Assembly (NCBI GenBank): GCA_001803395.1
Contig: MHBU01000007.1
Location: 102,801 to 166,800 of the forward strand
DNA length: 64,000 bases
Direction: 5' to 3'
Source: Methylotenera sp. RIFCSPLOWO2_02_FULL_45_14
Lineage (GTDB): Bacteria > Pseudomonadota > Gammaproteobacteria > Burkholderiales > Methylophilaceae
Part shown: piece by piece, positions 26,535-35,629 of the stretch
Numbering within the stretch: the first letter of the stretch is position 1
Layout of the letters: every line of letters begins with the position of its first letter
Notes under the pieces: generated by a model
Told to the model about the DNA's origin: nothing
The model's input: the letters and a program-made list of their open reading frames with translations, nothing else
Databases searched by the model: none
Program-made: the position numbers and the translations under genes

Positions 26535-29261
26535 ATGATCTCCACGATGTTCAAAAAATTATTCGGTAGCCGTAACGACAGGCTTGTTAAACAATATGCG
26601 CAAAAAGTACAACAAATCAATGCGCTAGAACCAGCGATGCAAGCTTTGAGTGATGACGGTTTGCGTGCAAAAACAGCAGAGTTTAAACAACGCTATGCCA
26701 ATGGCGAAACGTTAGACAAACTTTTACCAGAAGCATTTGCCGTGGTGCGTGAGGGTAGTAAACGTGCTTTAGGGATGCGCCATTTTGATGTGCAGTTGAT
26801 TGGTGGCATGGTGCTCAATGCTGGAAAAATCGCTGAGATGCGTACTGGTGAGGGTAAAACATTAGTAGCAACGTTGCCTGCCTACCTCAATGCGCTCACG
26901 GGTAAAGGTGTGCACGTCATTACGGTGAATGACTACCTGGCTAAACGCGATGCTGAGTGGATGGGCAAACTCTACAACTTTTTAGGGTTGTCGATCGGGA
27001 TCAATTTATCGCAAATGCAACATGATGCTAAGCAACTGGCATACGCGGCTGATATTACTTACGGTACCAATAATGAATACGGTTTTGATTATCTGCGTGA
27101 CAACATGGTCTATACGCGTGAAGAGCGTGTGCAGCGTGGCTTGAGCTATGCGTTGATTGATGAAGTGGATTCTATTTTAATTGATGAAGCGCGTACGCCG
27201 CTGATTATTTCCGGCCAGGCAGATGACAGCATTGCGCTTTATTCGCAAATCAACGATGTTGCAGCCAAGCTGGTAGCACAAACTGAAGAGGAAGGCGAAG
27301 GCGATTTTTGGGTAGATGAAAAAGCCCAAAATGTCGTGATGTCTGAGCAAGGGCATGAACACGCCGAAGCGATTCTGACGGAAACTGGCTTGCTGGCTGA
27401 AGGTTCAAGTTTGTATGAAGCCTCGAACATCACCTTAGTACATCATTTGTACGCATCGCTACGCGCACGTAACCTTTACCATAGAGATCAACATTATGTG
27501 GTGCGCGATGGCGAAATTATCATTGTGGATGAATTTACCGGTCGCATGATGGCTGGTCGTCGCTGGTCTGATGGCTTGCATCAAGCGGTTGAAGCCAAAG
27601 AGGGCGTTGAGATTCAAAAAGAAAACCAAACGCTGGCATCAATCACCTTCCAAAACTACTTCCGCATGTACGCCAAGCTATCTGGCATGACAGGTACCGC
27701 AGATACTGAAGCTTACGAATTTAACCAGATTTATGGTTTGGAAACGGTTGTGATTCCAACGCACCGCCCTATGCAACGTAAAGATACGATGGATAAAGTC
27801 TATAGAACAGCGCGTGAAAAATACGAAGCGGTGATTTTAGACATTAAAGACTGCCAAAGTCGTGGGCAACCGGTGTTAGTGGGCACCACCTCGATTGAAA
27901 ACTCTGAGCTAATTTCTACCTTATTGACAGAGGCTAAATTAGAACATCAAGTATTGAATGCCAAACAGCATGAGCGTGAAGCACAGATTATTGTGCAAGC
28001 GGGCCGCCCAGGCGTGATTACTATTGCCACTAACATGGCGGGTCGTGGTACTGATATTGTATTAGGCGGCAACCCAGAGCCTGAAATTGCTGAAATTCAT
28101 GCCGATGCAACGCTAACCGATACGCAAAAAGAAGCGCGTATCGCTGAAATTAAAGCTGAATGGCAATTGCGCCATAATGCAGTGTTGGCTGCGGGTGGCT
28201 TGCATATTGTGGGCACTGAGCGTCACGAATCACGCCGTGTGGACAACCAATTACGCGGTCGTTCCGGGCGTCAGGGTGATGCGGGCTCTAGCCGTTTTTA
28301 TCTCTCACTAGAAGATCAGCTGTTACGTATTTTTGCATCAGACCGTGTTTCTGCCATTATGGGCAAGCTCAACATGCCCGATGGCGAAGCAATTGAACAC
28401 CCATGGGTGACACGTGCCATTGAAAATGCGCAACGTAAAGTAGAAGGCCGTAACTTTGATATTCGTAAACAATTGCTTGAATACGATGATGTGGCCAATG
28501 ATCAACGTAAAGTGATTTACGAGCAACGTAATGAGTTGTTAGAAGCGACTGATGTGGGCGAAACCATTACAGCCATGCGCGAAGACGTGCTGGTTACTGT
28601 GATTGCAAGCCATATTCCACCAGATAGCGTTGAAGAGCTGTGGGATGTGCCAGCGTTGGAGCGAGAGCTTAAAGCTGAGATGGGTTTGGAAATTCCATTG
28701 CAAAAAATGCTTGAAGATAACCCAGACCTGCATGAAGAAACCCTGCGTGAGCGCATATTGGATGCGGCAAATCAAGTCTACGCTGCAAAAGAAGAGCAGG
28801 CCAGTGCTGGCATTTTGCGTCAATTTGAACGCTCAGTGATGTTGCAAAGTATCGATAACCATTGGCGCGAGCATTTGGCCGCTTTAGATCATTTGCGCCA
28901 AGGCATTCACTTACGCTCTTATGCACAAAAAAATCCTAAGCAAGAATATAAACGTGAAGCCTTTGAACTGTTTGAAGGCTTACTGAATACAGTGAAAAGT
29001 GAAGTTACAAAAGTGACTATGCTGGTGCAAGTTAAAACGGAAGCTGATGTTGAAGCGGTTGAAAAACCAGTAGAAGTAGAAAACGTGCAGTATCAACATG
29101 CGGATTACGATGAAGCTTTAGCAAACCCAGCAGATGATGAAGTGGCACTGCTGGCTGGCGGTCAGCCAGTAGTACGTGAAGGCGTAAAAGTAGGTCGCAA
29201 TGATCCATGCCCGTGTGGATCAGGTAAAAAATATAAACAATGCCACGGTGTTTTGAGTTAA
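26535..29261 (+). CDS. secA: Preprotein translocase ATPase SecA
   Basis: The 908-residue motor pushes unfolded preproteins through SecYEG. Start [16 protein letters not shown] is typical. Motifs: Walker [23 protein letters not shown]-like box [46 protein letters not shown], and [20 protein letters not shown]. The C-terminal zinc-binding tail [17 protein letters not shown] is complete, so it can bind SecB and ribosomes. Full length for the family. It has its own 180-base leader after the M23 gene; no secM-like stalling peptide was identified there. Confidence 0.98.
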   Translation: MISTMFKKLFGSRNDRLVKQYAQKVQQINALEPAMQALSDDGLRAKTAEFKQRYANGETLDKLLPEAFAVVREGSKRALGMRHFDVQLIGGMVLNAGKIAEMRTGEGKTLVATLPAYLNALTGKGVHVITVNDYLAKRDAEWMGKLYNFLGLSIGINLSQMQHDAKQLAYAADITYGTNNEYGFDYLRDNMVYTREERVQRGLSYALIDEVDSILIDEARTPLIISGQADDSIALYSQINDVAAKLVAQTEEEGEGDFWVDEKAQNVVMSEQGHEHAEAILTETGLLAEGSSLYEASNITLVHHLYASLRARNLYHRDQHYVVRDGEIIIVDEFTGRMMAGRRWSDGLHQAVEAKEGVEIQKENQTLASITFQNYFRMYAKLSGMTGTADTEAYEFNQIYGLETVVIPTHRPMQRKDTMDKVYRTAREKYEAVILDIKDCQSRGQPVLVGTTSIENSELISTLLTEAKLEHQVLNAKQHEREAQIIVQAGRPGVITIATNMAGRGTDIVLGGNPEPEIAEIHADATLTDTQKEARIAEIKAEWQLRHNAVLAAGGLHIVGTERHESRRVDNQLRGRSGRQGDAGSSRFYLSLEDQLLRIFASDRVSAIMGKLNMPDGEAIEHPWVTRAIENAQRKVEGRNFDIRKQLLEYDDVANDQRKVIYEQRNELLEATDVGETITAMREDVLVTVIASHIPPDSVEELWDVPALERELKAEMGLEIPLQKMLEDNPDLHEETLRERILDAANQVYAAKEEQASAGILRQFERSVMLQSIDNHWREHLAALDHLRQGIHLRSYAQKNPKQEYKREAFELFEGLLNTVKSEVTKVTMLVQVKTEADVEAVEKPVEVENVQYQHADYDEALANPADDEVALLAGGQPVVREGVKVGRNDPCPCGSGKKYKQCHGVLS

Positions 29262-29283
29262 AAATATTTTAAGTTAAAACTTC

Positions 29284-29341
29284 AGGGGCGTGTTTGTGGC
29301 GTGATATTGCGATCAATAAATCACTCCACAACGACACCCCT
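29284..29341. repeat. Long imperfect hairpin between secA and the DUF1289 gene
   Basis: AGGGGCGTGTTTGTGG (left arm about 29284-29306) pairs imperfectly with CCACAACGACACCCCT (right arm about 29319-29341) over about 23 positions, with a 12-base loop. GGCTTTTTAAC follows, so it may end secA transcription. It could also be a dispersed repeat; no second copy was seen in this window. Confidence 0.55.
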
Positions 29342-29377
29342 ACCTTTGGCTTTTTAACAGATTAGTGATGATGAAAT

Positions 29378-29575
29378 ATGTCTGAAAATACGCAACAAGA
29401 AATTCAATCTCCCTGCATTGGGGTTTGCAGCATGGACGATACAACAGGTTATTGTCATGGTTGTTATCGTACTATTGATGAAATCAAGGCTTGGTGGGAC
29501 ATGAGTCAGGATGATCAACAAAATTTGCTAACCGCTTTAGATGAGCGGCAGGTGCAGACAGTGAACTTTGATTAG
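29378..29575 (+). CDS. DUF1289 small Cys-rich protein
   Basis: The 65-residue protein has the DUF1289 pattern: SPCIGVCSMDDTTGYCHGCYRT, with four Cys likely to bind a metal or Fe-S centre, then EIKAWWDMSQDDQQNLL, the conserved Trp-containing helix. The family is annotated only as Fe-S-binding-like. It follows secA by 116 bases with a hairpin between. ATG start; no clear partner. Confidence 0.85.
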   Translation: MSENTQQEIQSPCIGVCSMDDTTGYCHGCYRTIDEIKAWWDMSQDDQQNLLTALDERQVQTVNFD

Positions 29576-29848
29576 ATTTTAATCCTAGAGCAGCATTTAG
29601 TTATGAAGAGGGCTTGCAAAAAAGTAAGTACCTCAGGGTGATGCAAGCAAACTTCTAAGCGGGTCATGTGGCTAATCAACTCTAACAGATGAAACCGACA
29701 ATAAATTCATTTGCTTGTTTTATGCGTAGGATGCGAAGTGGGTATGACATTTTGCACCTGACCACTTTTGGTTGATTTGACAATGTCTAAAACTAAAGCT
29801 GCCGCGCAAAAATAAACAGCCAAATCTACTCTCGCATTGTAGGGGTAG

Positions 29849-30622
29849 TTAAGTGCTGATGGTTATAAATGTGCCAATAATCACGTCTTGGCTTCTTAAT
29901 TCTTCCATGATTTGTAGCCCAAACTGAATAATTTTTCCAGAATCGGTTTCTCCAAGCTCGTTAGCAAGCAATGTGAGTGCTTGCTTACCAGTGTTTGTAT
30001 TTTGTTGTAATAATGTAAGCAATCTAAAAGTAACGGGGTTTAATTCCAAGAATTTCACATGGTCTTCAGCGTTGCGGTACACCAAAAGTTGTGTGCTTTG
30101 TTGTTTAGGTTTATTGCGTGATGAAATTTTATGTACGGCATAGTCATAATGCAGTAATTGCATGGCAGGTGTAAAAATCGGGTGTTCTGTGAGTAAATTC
30201 CCTGTCGGGTTTATTTTTTCACTTGCCAAGTTAGGCGTTGCCATTGATGCTATCAGCAGTTCTATCCATTCGTAATGGCAAAGGCTAAGCAGGTAGGGCG
30301 GTAATAAAGGTTGATTATTTGAGGTTGCGGTAGCTAAAAAACTTAAAAATTCTTCAGGAATTTGTCTAAAGATTGGCGTATTGGCAGCATGTTCTCGCAA
30401 AAAAGCTTGGGTTAACTTTAGCCATGCGCGTTTGCCGATTACTTTTTGTGCAACGGGAAAGCAAGCGGATACTGATGCAAATAGATTGTTAAACACAATT
30501 TCTTTATAAACTGCCATGCGTTTAACTGGTACGCCTTGAGGTCGAGGCTGATGGAGTGGGTCGCGAATATGTGCGGTAAATGCTAATTGGTAACGTTGAA
30601 AGCTCGGTAAGTCTGCACTCAT
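29849..30622 (-). CDS. bufC: DUF2063 partner protein of the DUF692 enzyme (BufC/HvfC type)
   Basis: The 257-residue protein begins SFQRYQLAFTAHIRDP and contains RMAVYKEIVFNNLFASVSACFPVAQKVIG, the DUF2063 signature, then FLREHAANTPIFRQIPEEFLSFL and a C-terminal RRE-like domain (about 190-257). In characterised systems this protein binds the precursor leader and delivers it to the DUF692 enzyme. The start overlaps the end of the DUF692 gene by four bases (ATGA), so translation is coupled. It is the last gene of the string; no strong terminator was seen behind it. Confidence 0.88.
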   Translation of the reverse strand: MSADLPSFQRYQLAFTAHIRDPLHQPRPQGVPVKRMAVYKEIVFNNLFASVSACFPVAQKVIGKRAWLKLTQAFLREHAANTPIFRQIPEEFLSFLATATSNNQPLLPPYLLSLCHYEWIELLIASMATPNLASEKINPTGNLLTEHPIFTPAMQLLHYDYAVHKISSRNKPKQQSTQLLVYRNAEDHVKFLELNPVTFRLLTLLQQNTNTGKQALTLLANELGETDSGKIIQFGLQIMEELRSQDVIIGTFITIST

Positions 30623-31488
30623 GATATTTGTTGCTTGCTGTGAATATGCTGCAGTCTGGCAATTTTGTTGACTTCGTTCATCAAAATATTCAAAGGCGGG
30701 ATATTAGTGTCCCTTTCCAGCAGGGTTGGGAACATGCCAAACAGTTGATAGGCATCTTCTAGCAATGCCCAGACGGGATCGATGATATCCTCGCCATGCG
30801 TATCTACCAATAAATTTGGAGTTTGTTGGTAATGCCCAGCAACGTGGCTATAGGTAATACGTTCACTAGGGATGCCGCGTAAAAACTCATGCGGGTTAAA
30901 GTTGAAGTTAACGCTATTGACGTAAATGTTATTGATGTCGAGGTGGAGTAAACAATCAGCTTCATCTAATACAGCTTTTAAAAACGTAAGCTCATTCATT
31001 TCAGAAACAGGTGCTGCTACATAAAACGAGGCGTTTTCAATGCCTATGCGCTGACCTAAAATATCTTGCGTTTGACGGATGCGTTTAGCGACGTAGTGTA
31101 CCGCTTCTTCGGTAAATGGAATGGGTAGCAGGTCATACAAATAGCCTTGCTCACCTTTGTAACCGTCAGTGGAATAACTCAAATGTTCGGTATAAACGGG
31201 GATCTGATACTGATGCAGAAAGCTTTTAACTTGTTTCAAAAAGTCAGCATTGAGTGGAGCTAGTCCTCCCAGTGAGAGACATAAGCCATGACAAACGATG
31301 GGGTAACGCTCAACAAACCAATCCAGCTGCTTTGCTGATTTACCGCCAACCCCTACCCAGTTCTCAGGTGCGATTTCAACGAAATTGATATTGGCAATTT
31401 CTGGTTGCCTATAAAGCGCTTGAATCTGGGGTATGAGCTCGCGCTTTAACCCCAGACCAACACCTTGTATTTGGCTAATAGATGCCAT
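30619..31488 (-). CDS. bufB: DUF692 multinuclear iron oxidase (MNIO; BufB/HvfB type)
   Basis: The 289-residue TIM-barrel enzyme is of the MNIO family (relatives: MbnB, ChrH, TglH). Visible metal-site motifs include GLKRELIPQI, FVEIAPENWVGVGGK, CHGLCLSLGG, YTEHLSYS, IENASFYVA, LLHLDINNIYVNSVNF, ITYSHVAGHYQ, DTHGEDII and LLERDTNIPP; the His, Glu and Asp residues in these strings are the usual di- or tri-iron ligands. Relatives convert precursor cysteines to thiooxazole or oxazolone/thioamide groups. It lies 12 bases after the Cys-repeat peptide, the likely substrate. Cytoplasmic. Family call is firm; the product chemistry here is inferred. Confidence 0.93.
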   Translation of the reverse strand: MASISQIQGVGLGLKRELIPQIQALYRQPEIANINFVEIAPENWVGVGGKSAKQLDWFVERYPIVCHGLCLSLGGLAPLNADFLKQVKSFLHQYQIPVYTEHLSYSTDGYKGEQGYLYDLLPIPFTEEAVHYVAKRIRQTQDILGQRIGIENASFYVAAPVSEMNELTFLKAVLDEADCLLHLDINNIYVNSVNFNFNPHEFLRGIPSERITYSHVAGHYQQTPNLLVDTHGEDIIDPVWALLEDAYQLFGMFPTLLERDTNIPPLNILMNEVNKIARLQHIHSKQQIS

Positions 31489-31500
31489 GACTAACTAAGG

Positions 31501-31863
31501 CTATTTTTTCTCAGCGCTACATGAACCTTCTTTCATTTTTTCAGCAGAACATGAGCCTTCTTTAGCTTTATCTGTAGCGCTAGCCCCTGCTTTTTTCTCG
31601 GCGCTGCATGAACCGTCTTTCATTTTCTCGGCTGAACATGAACCTTCTTTAGCTTTATCCGCTTTTTTCATGCTGGCACCACATTTACCAGCACCGCATT
31701 TGCCATCTTTTGTTTTTGTTTCGTGGTTATCCGCTACTTGATAGCCTGAAGAGAGTGATTTAACTGCAAACGGGTTTTCTGCGGCGTTAACTGTGGTTGC
31801 AGCAATAGATAAAGCGAATGCGCTGCCGATTGCAAGTGCGATAGTTTTTTGAGTATTGTTCAT
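31501..31863 (-). CDS. bufA: Cys-repeat secreted peptide precursor (bufferin/HvfA-like RiPP)
   Basis: The start is ATG at 31863, with AAAGGA seven bases upstream; the longer frame begins at TTG without such a site. The product has 120 residues. A Sec-type signal peptide (about 1-27, ending VNA) is followed by NPFAVKSLSSGYQVAD, a stretch typical of HvfA/BufA precursors. Then come a DGKCGAGKCG pair and four GSCS units, six Cys in all. Residues from DKAKEGSCSAEKMKDGSC onward are repeated after 29 residues. The DUF692 enzyme probably modifies these cysteines before export; bufferins bind copper in the periplasm. The repeat at DNA level suggests recent unit duplication. A mature function in copper handling is inference. 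Confidence 0.88.
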   Translation of the reverse strand: MNNTQKTIALAIGSAFALSIAATTVNAAENPFAVKSLSSGYQVADNHETKTKDGKCGAGKCGASMKKADKAKEGSCSAEKMKDGSCSAEKKAGASATDKAKEGSCSAEKMKEGSCSAEKK

Positions 31864-31907
31864 GGTAAATCCTTTCAAAATTATTAAGATAACGACTAAT
31901 TTGACTG

Positions 31908-32153
31908 CTAATCTATTTCAATTGCGTGCAAAATCCTGGTTTTTGCGTCTGTTGGGAGTTGTATCGTTTGGTTATGCACAGTTTCATTTTTAAGCTGCTG
32001 TATTGCAATACGTAACTGATTTAATTGTTGCTTAAAACGGTTGCAAGCCTTGCAAATAAAAAGATGAAACCTTAATTGCACACGTTCAGACCATGATAAT
32101 GGACGATCTAAAGATTGTGAAACGAGTTGACTGGCTTGTTTACATGTAAGCAT
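31908..32153 (-). CDS. Zinc-finger anti-sigma factor (ZAS type)
   Basis: The 81-residue cytoplasmic protein has a zinc-binding anti-sigma motif: Cys4 near the start, then His30, Cys34 and Cys37 in FHLFICKACNRF (H-x3-C-x2-C). No membrane segment follows, so it is a short soluble form. It starts 21 bases after the ECF sigma factor on the same strand and should hold it inactive. A cysteine-zinc centre can respond to metal or thiol stress, fitting the copper-type peptide operon downstream. The pairing is inferred from position and motif. Confidence 0.85.
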   Translation of the reverse strand: MLTCKQASQLVSQSLDRPLSWSERVQLRFHLFICKACNRFKQQLNQLRIAIQQLKNETVHNQTIQLPTDAKTRILHAIEID

Positions 32154-32174
32154 AATGTTTTTTCACTCCACTTT

Positions 32175-32732
32175 TCATGCACCAGTCCAGTTCAATTCTA
32201 AGCACTTTCTTAAACCCATTCGAGCGCGATACAACATCACCCAAGCGTTGGTCGCTGAAATATCGAGTTCCTTACAAATGTTTTCATTGTCTGTCTCATG
32301 CACATCACGCAACATAAAAATAGACTTTAATTTTTTAGGTAACTTGTTTATGCAGTTATCTAAAACACTCAAAAACTGTTTCTGTTCCAGTGTATTGTCT
32401 GGCATGTTGAATGTTTGCGGTTTATCGAGCCAGTGGCCCGATTGATCAAAAAAATCATCCATGCTGGTGTCAGTTGCATCTAAGTCAATTAAATCAGAGA
32501 TTGATTGCTCACGAAATTGTTTGCGCTGCAGGTCTATCATTTTATGTTTGAGTATGCCAGTGAGCCAAGTACGTGCAGATGAATTACCCTCAAAGCTATT
32601 GCTTTTAATGGCGGACAGCATGGTTTCTTGTACGGCATCTTCAGCAAGGTGCGGGTCGCGTAATCTTGCCAAGGCAAAACGATATAAGTAATCGCCATGA
32701 TCGTTCAGCCAGTCATTGACATTGCTTATCAT
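32175..32732 (-). CDS. ECF RNA polymerase sigma factor
   Basis: The 185-residue protein has a sigma-70 region 2 (about 1-75: YLYRFALARLRDPHLAEDAVQETMLSAI, then ARTWLTGILKHKMIDLQRKQ) and region 4 (about 125-180: LPKKLKSIFMLRDVHETDNENICKELDISATNAWVMLYRAR). These fit the extracytoplasmic-function class. The start codon overlaps the DUF1841 stop by four bases (ATGA), so translation is coupled to the rnf-nth-FIST string. It is followed by its anti-sigma factor. It probably directs transcription of the downstream peptide and modification genes. Its target promoter was not identified by eye. Confidence 0.92.
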   Translation of the reverse strand: MISNVNDWLNDHGDYLYRFALARLRDPHLAEDAVQETMLSAIKSNSFEGNSSARTWLTGILKHKMIDLQRKQFREQSISDLIDLDATDTSMDDFFDQSGHWLDKPQTFNMPDNTLEQKQFLSVLDNCINKLPKKLKSIFMLRDVHETDNENICKELDISATNAWVMLYRARMGLRKCLELNWTGA

Positions 32733-33172
32733 GCAGTTTTCCCAACTCTCTGATTTAGAAGGCTAAGGTAATATACTGAATCTAAAGGCGTATTATTGCG
32801 CTGCGCCTGCCAAATAGTTTCAGCTAGGCACTCTAATAAATCATGTTGTGCCATGTGTTTGTCGCCATGTTTTTGTTGTAATGTAGCATAAACTTCTATG
32901 ATGCCTATTGGCTGGTTGATGCTGATTTGCTCAATCACTGATAAATGCAAGCTTAGATGTAAAAACGGGTTGGTTGCTCCCATTTCTGGAAAGTATTGCT
33001 GATGCATGTAGCGTTCTGGCGCCTCTAACATAGGTTGGTATTCAGGATGCATTTGAATCACTTCAACGGCTATTTTCTCTAAATCGGAAAGCGGTGAATG
33101 CTGTTTAAATTTAGCCCACGCATCAAATAAAAACTGACGGGCTTGGTCGCGGCTTGGGTTGTATAAACTCAT
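32729..33172 (-). CDS. DUF1841 protein
   Basis: The 147-residue protein begins SLYNPSRDQARQFLFDAWAKF, with the central GATNPFLHLSLHLSVIEQISINQPIGI, the hallmark of DUF1841, a betaproteobacterial and gammaproteobacterial family of unknown function. Note the His residues in the HLSLHLS string and in ERYMHQQY, which could bind a metal. It has no signal peptide. It sits 14 bases after the FIST gene and overlaps the sigma-factor start by four bases. No function should be read from context alone. Confidence 0.85.
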   Translation of the reverse strand: MSLYNPSRDQARQFLFDAWAKFKQHSPLSDLEKIAVEVIQMHPEYQPMLEAPERYMHQQYFPEMGATNPFLHLSLHLSVIEQISINQPIGIIEVYATLQQKHGDKHMAQHDLLECLAETIWQAQRNNTPLDSVYYLSLLNQRVGKTA

Positions 33173-33186
33173 GATGGTTTCTAAAT

Positions 33187-34278
33187 CTAATCTGCTTTCG
33201 CACTAAATAATGACAGCACTGCTGAATAAGGTAGCAATTGATTGTACCCGCTCATTGAGGCGATTTCGCCATTGCCATAAAACCCTAATAAAGGCATCTG
33301 TGGAAACTGTTGCGTAATTACTTTCAAGTCTTGATCCGTACCTTCATAAAAATAGGGGCCGCGCCCTAAGCAAGAAAATAATAAAGCGAAATCAGGTTGG
33401 CTGCCTAATTTTTCAGCTAATTGCGCGGTCATAAGCGTTATATCTGCTTTGGCTATGGCGGTGTCACGCAGACCCCAACTTAAAAATTGCCCTGGTTTAA
33501 GAGGCTGAGCGAGCGTGATGCCGCCATTGGTTTCATCATAGCTAATCACCGTGGTTTGGTTGTATTCACCTTGTTTTATAGCCTCGGCACTCTCAGCATA
33601 TATAGCCATCACTAGGTGCAAAGGCACAGGTTCATGGCTTTTGCTATGGGCTTTCCAAGCTTTCTTTAAGCTGACATAAGGGCTGGTGTGACGATCTAAT
33701 AACAGAATGTCAAATTCATTGACCTGTTGAATTTGTTGGGGCAGGGTAAGTTGGCGTAAACCATGTGAAGTCTGAGTGGCAATATTGACGCCAGAAAAAA
33801 ATGCCTCTACATAACCTGAAACTTCACCTTTGGCATTTTGCCATACAGAAAATGGACCTTGACCTATCGCATCACCCGATACACCACCAAAGCGCGCAAC
33901 GTCATTATTCAACCATGTGCTGTTAATCGCATTGGGGGCGGAGAGTGTGAGTAATGGTTGCTGTGAGTGGTTATGTCTTGCGAGTTGCAAGGTGACATCA
34001 TCGCCAAATACCATGGCCGCAGCAGCGGGGGCATCTAACACCCAGTCTTCTTCGGTAAAAATACCGGTCGCGGAACAACCCATCACCTGTGTGCAATTGG
34101 CAGTCCTTGCCGCGGCTTTAATCGCGGCTTGTGGGTTGCTGGCGAATTCAGAGGTGAGTAAAAGTAATACACTGTTTGCTACGGTAATGCCTGCTTTGTG
34201 CATGGCGTTCGTCACGGCTTCAGCCGCAAGCTCAGGCTTGGCTTCATGGCCTAATACAATGCTGGTTGCAACTTTCAT
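33187..34278 (-). CDS. FIST-domain sensor protein
   Basis: The 363-residue protein has FIST_N (about 20-220: VLLLLTSEFASNPQAAIKAAAR, CTQVMGCSATGIF) and FIST_C (about 225-350, ending LFSCLGRGPYFYEGTDQDLKVI and GFYGNGEIASMSGYN). FIST domains are proposed sensors of small ligands such as amino acids, usually linked to signalling outputs. This one has no output domain of its own. Its end is 14 bases from DUF1841, and its start overlaps the end of nth by four bases. Similar FIST proteins occur next to nth in other betaproteobacteria, to my recollection. Ligand unknown. Confidence 0.88.
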   Translation of the reverse strand: MKVATSIVLGHEAKPELAAEAVTNAMHKAGITVANSVLLLLTSEFASNPQAAIKAAARTANCTQVMGCSATGIFTEEDWVLDAPAAAAMVFGDDVTLQLARHNHSQQPLLTLSAPNAINSTWLNNDVARFGGVSGDAIGQGPFSVWQNAKGEVSGYVEAFFSGVNIATQTSHGLRQLTLPQQIQQVNEFDILLLDRHTSPYVSLKKAWKAHSKSHEPVPLHLVMAIYAESAEAIKQGEYNQTTVISYDETNGGITLAQPLKPGQFLSWGLRDTAIAKADITLMTAQLAEKLGSQPDFALLFSCLGRGPYFYEGTDQDLKVITQQFPQMPLLGFYGNGEIASMSGYNQLLPYSAVLSLFSAKAD

Positions 34279-34940
34279 GATTGACTTTTTTGGTTAGGTT
34301 TTGGTGGAGCGTATTCTTTTGCTTGGTATTCGCATAGGTCTTCTATACAACATTGGGCACATTTTGGCTTGACGGCGGTGCAAGTATAACGGCCATGCAA
34401 AATGAGTAAATGATGTGCATCTTGCATAAACTCAGGGGGAATGGTTTTGAGATATTTTTTTTCAACTTCTAATACCGTTTTACCAGGTGCCAGTTTAATG
34501 CGGTTACCTAATCGAAACAAATGTGTATCCACGGCAATCGTCGGTTCGCCAAACGCTGTATTCAAAATCACATTTGCTGTTTTGCGGCCTACGCCTGGTA
34601 GTGCTTCTAAGGCTGCCCGCGTATTGGGCACTTGCGATTGATGCTGGGCGATGAGCATTTGGCAGGTCGCGAGCACGTTTTTGGCTTTTGAGTGATATAA
34701 GCCAATGGTTCTAATGTAATCCTCTAAACCATGGATGCCAAGCGCCAAAATTGCTTCAGGCGTATTGGCGATGGCAAATAGTTTACCCGTGGCCAGATTA
34801 ACGCTTTTATCAGTCGCCTGAGCCGATAAAATGACGGCAATCAACAGTTCAAACGTGCTGCTATGTTTGAGTTCTGTTGCAGGGTTGGGGATGGCAACGC
34901 TTAAGCGCTTGAAGATTTGATAGCGTTTTTCTGCATTCAT
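34275..34940 (-). CDS. nth: Endonuclease III
   Basis: The 221-residue base-excision DNA glycosylase/AP lyase has the helix-hairpin-helix motif LEALPGVGRKTANVILN with the catalytic Lys, the catalytic Asp in VDTHLFRLGNR, and a C-terminal [4Fe-4S] loop CTAVKPKCAQCCIEDLC with C-x6-C-x2-C-x5-C spacing. It removes oxidised pyrimidines. It starts five bases after rnfE, an arrangement also found in enteric bacteria (rsxE-nth). A short 3' extension (KEYAPPKPNQKSQS) is not unusual. Confidence 0.96.
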   Translation of the reverse strand: MNAEKRYQIFKRLSVAIPNPATELKHSSTFELLIAVILSAQATDKSVNLATGKLFAIANTPEAILALGIHGLEDYIRTIGLYHSKAKNVLATCQMLIAQHQSQVPNTRAALEALPGVGRKTANVILNTAFGEPTIAVDTHLFRLGNRIKLAPGKTVLEVEKKYLKTIPPEFMQDAHHLLILHGRYTCTAVKPKCAQCCIEDLCEYQAKEYAPPKPNQKSQS

Positions 34941-34945
34941 TCGAA

Positions 34946-35629
34946 CTAATGGCTCAGTACCGGCTCACCCTGAGGAGTCTGCAAATTTTCTTTTTCGCTT
35001 CTCCTGATTTCAATCCAATTGCGCGCCGCAATTAAAGTGCCTAAGCCCAGAAAAGCGCCAGGGGGTAGTATTGCCAGTAAAAACCCATGGTAATCTGGTA
35101 TTACGGTGAACATAAATTGCTTAGCTGCAGGTCCAAACACCAGGTCCAAACCGGAAAATAATGTTCCTTTGCCCACCAATTCACGCATGGCACCCAAAAA
35201 GCCTAAAACCAAGGCTAGGCCTGTTCCCATCATAAAGCCATCAAGCATTGAAGGAACAGGTGCGTTCTTGGCAGCAAAAGACTCTACTCGAGCAAGTACA
35301 ATACAGTTCACCACAATTAACGGAATGAAGATTCCCAATACTTTATGTAGTGGCTGAGCAAATGCGTTGATCGACATATCAATGACAGTTACTAATGCAG
35401 CAATGACCAAAATAAATACAGGTACCCGTATTTCACTCGGTATGAATCTACGTACCGGTGATACCGAGCCGTTAGATGCGGCCATCACAAGCGCGGTGGC
35501 GAACCCTAAACTTAAACCGTTGACAGCGGAAGTTGTGACTGCCAAGGTTGGGCAAAGACCTAATAACTGCACTAAGCCTGAATTTTGTTTCCATAGACCA
35601 TTGATGGTGATTTCTTTATAAATGCTCAT
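34946..35629 (-). CDS. rnfE: Rnf complex subunit E
   Basis: The 227-residue integral membrane subunit has about six helices. Typical strings are LWKQNSGLVQLLGLCPTLAVTTSAVNG at the start (half-channel Cys in LGLCPTLA), RVPVFILVIAALVTVIDM, and a GMGTGL-type helix with LGFLGAMRELVGKGTLF. RnfA and RnfE are homologous inverted partners. It overlaps rnfG by four bases. The complex moves electrons between ferredoxin and NAD(H) or reduces SoxR, coupled to ion flow. The order A-B-C-D-G-E is the canonical one. Confidence 0.95.
   Translation of the reverse strand: MSIYKEITINGLWKQNSGLVQLLGLCPTLAVTTSAVNGLSLGFATALVMAASNGSVSPVRRFIPSEIRVPVFILVIAALVTVIDMSINAFAQPLHKVLGIFIPLIVVNCIVLARVESFAAKNAPVPSMLDGFMMGTGLALVLGFLGAMRELVGKGTLFSGLDLVFGPAAKQFMFTVIPDYHGFLLAILPPGAFLGLGTLIAARNWIEIRRSEKENLQTPQGEPVLSH

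Noticed and set aside
31501-31878. CRISPR-like repetition at the precursor gene
   Set aside because: The repeats are in-frame coding units of unequal spacing, not equal repeats with unique spacers.
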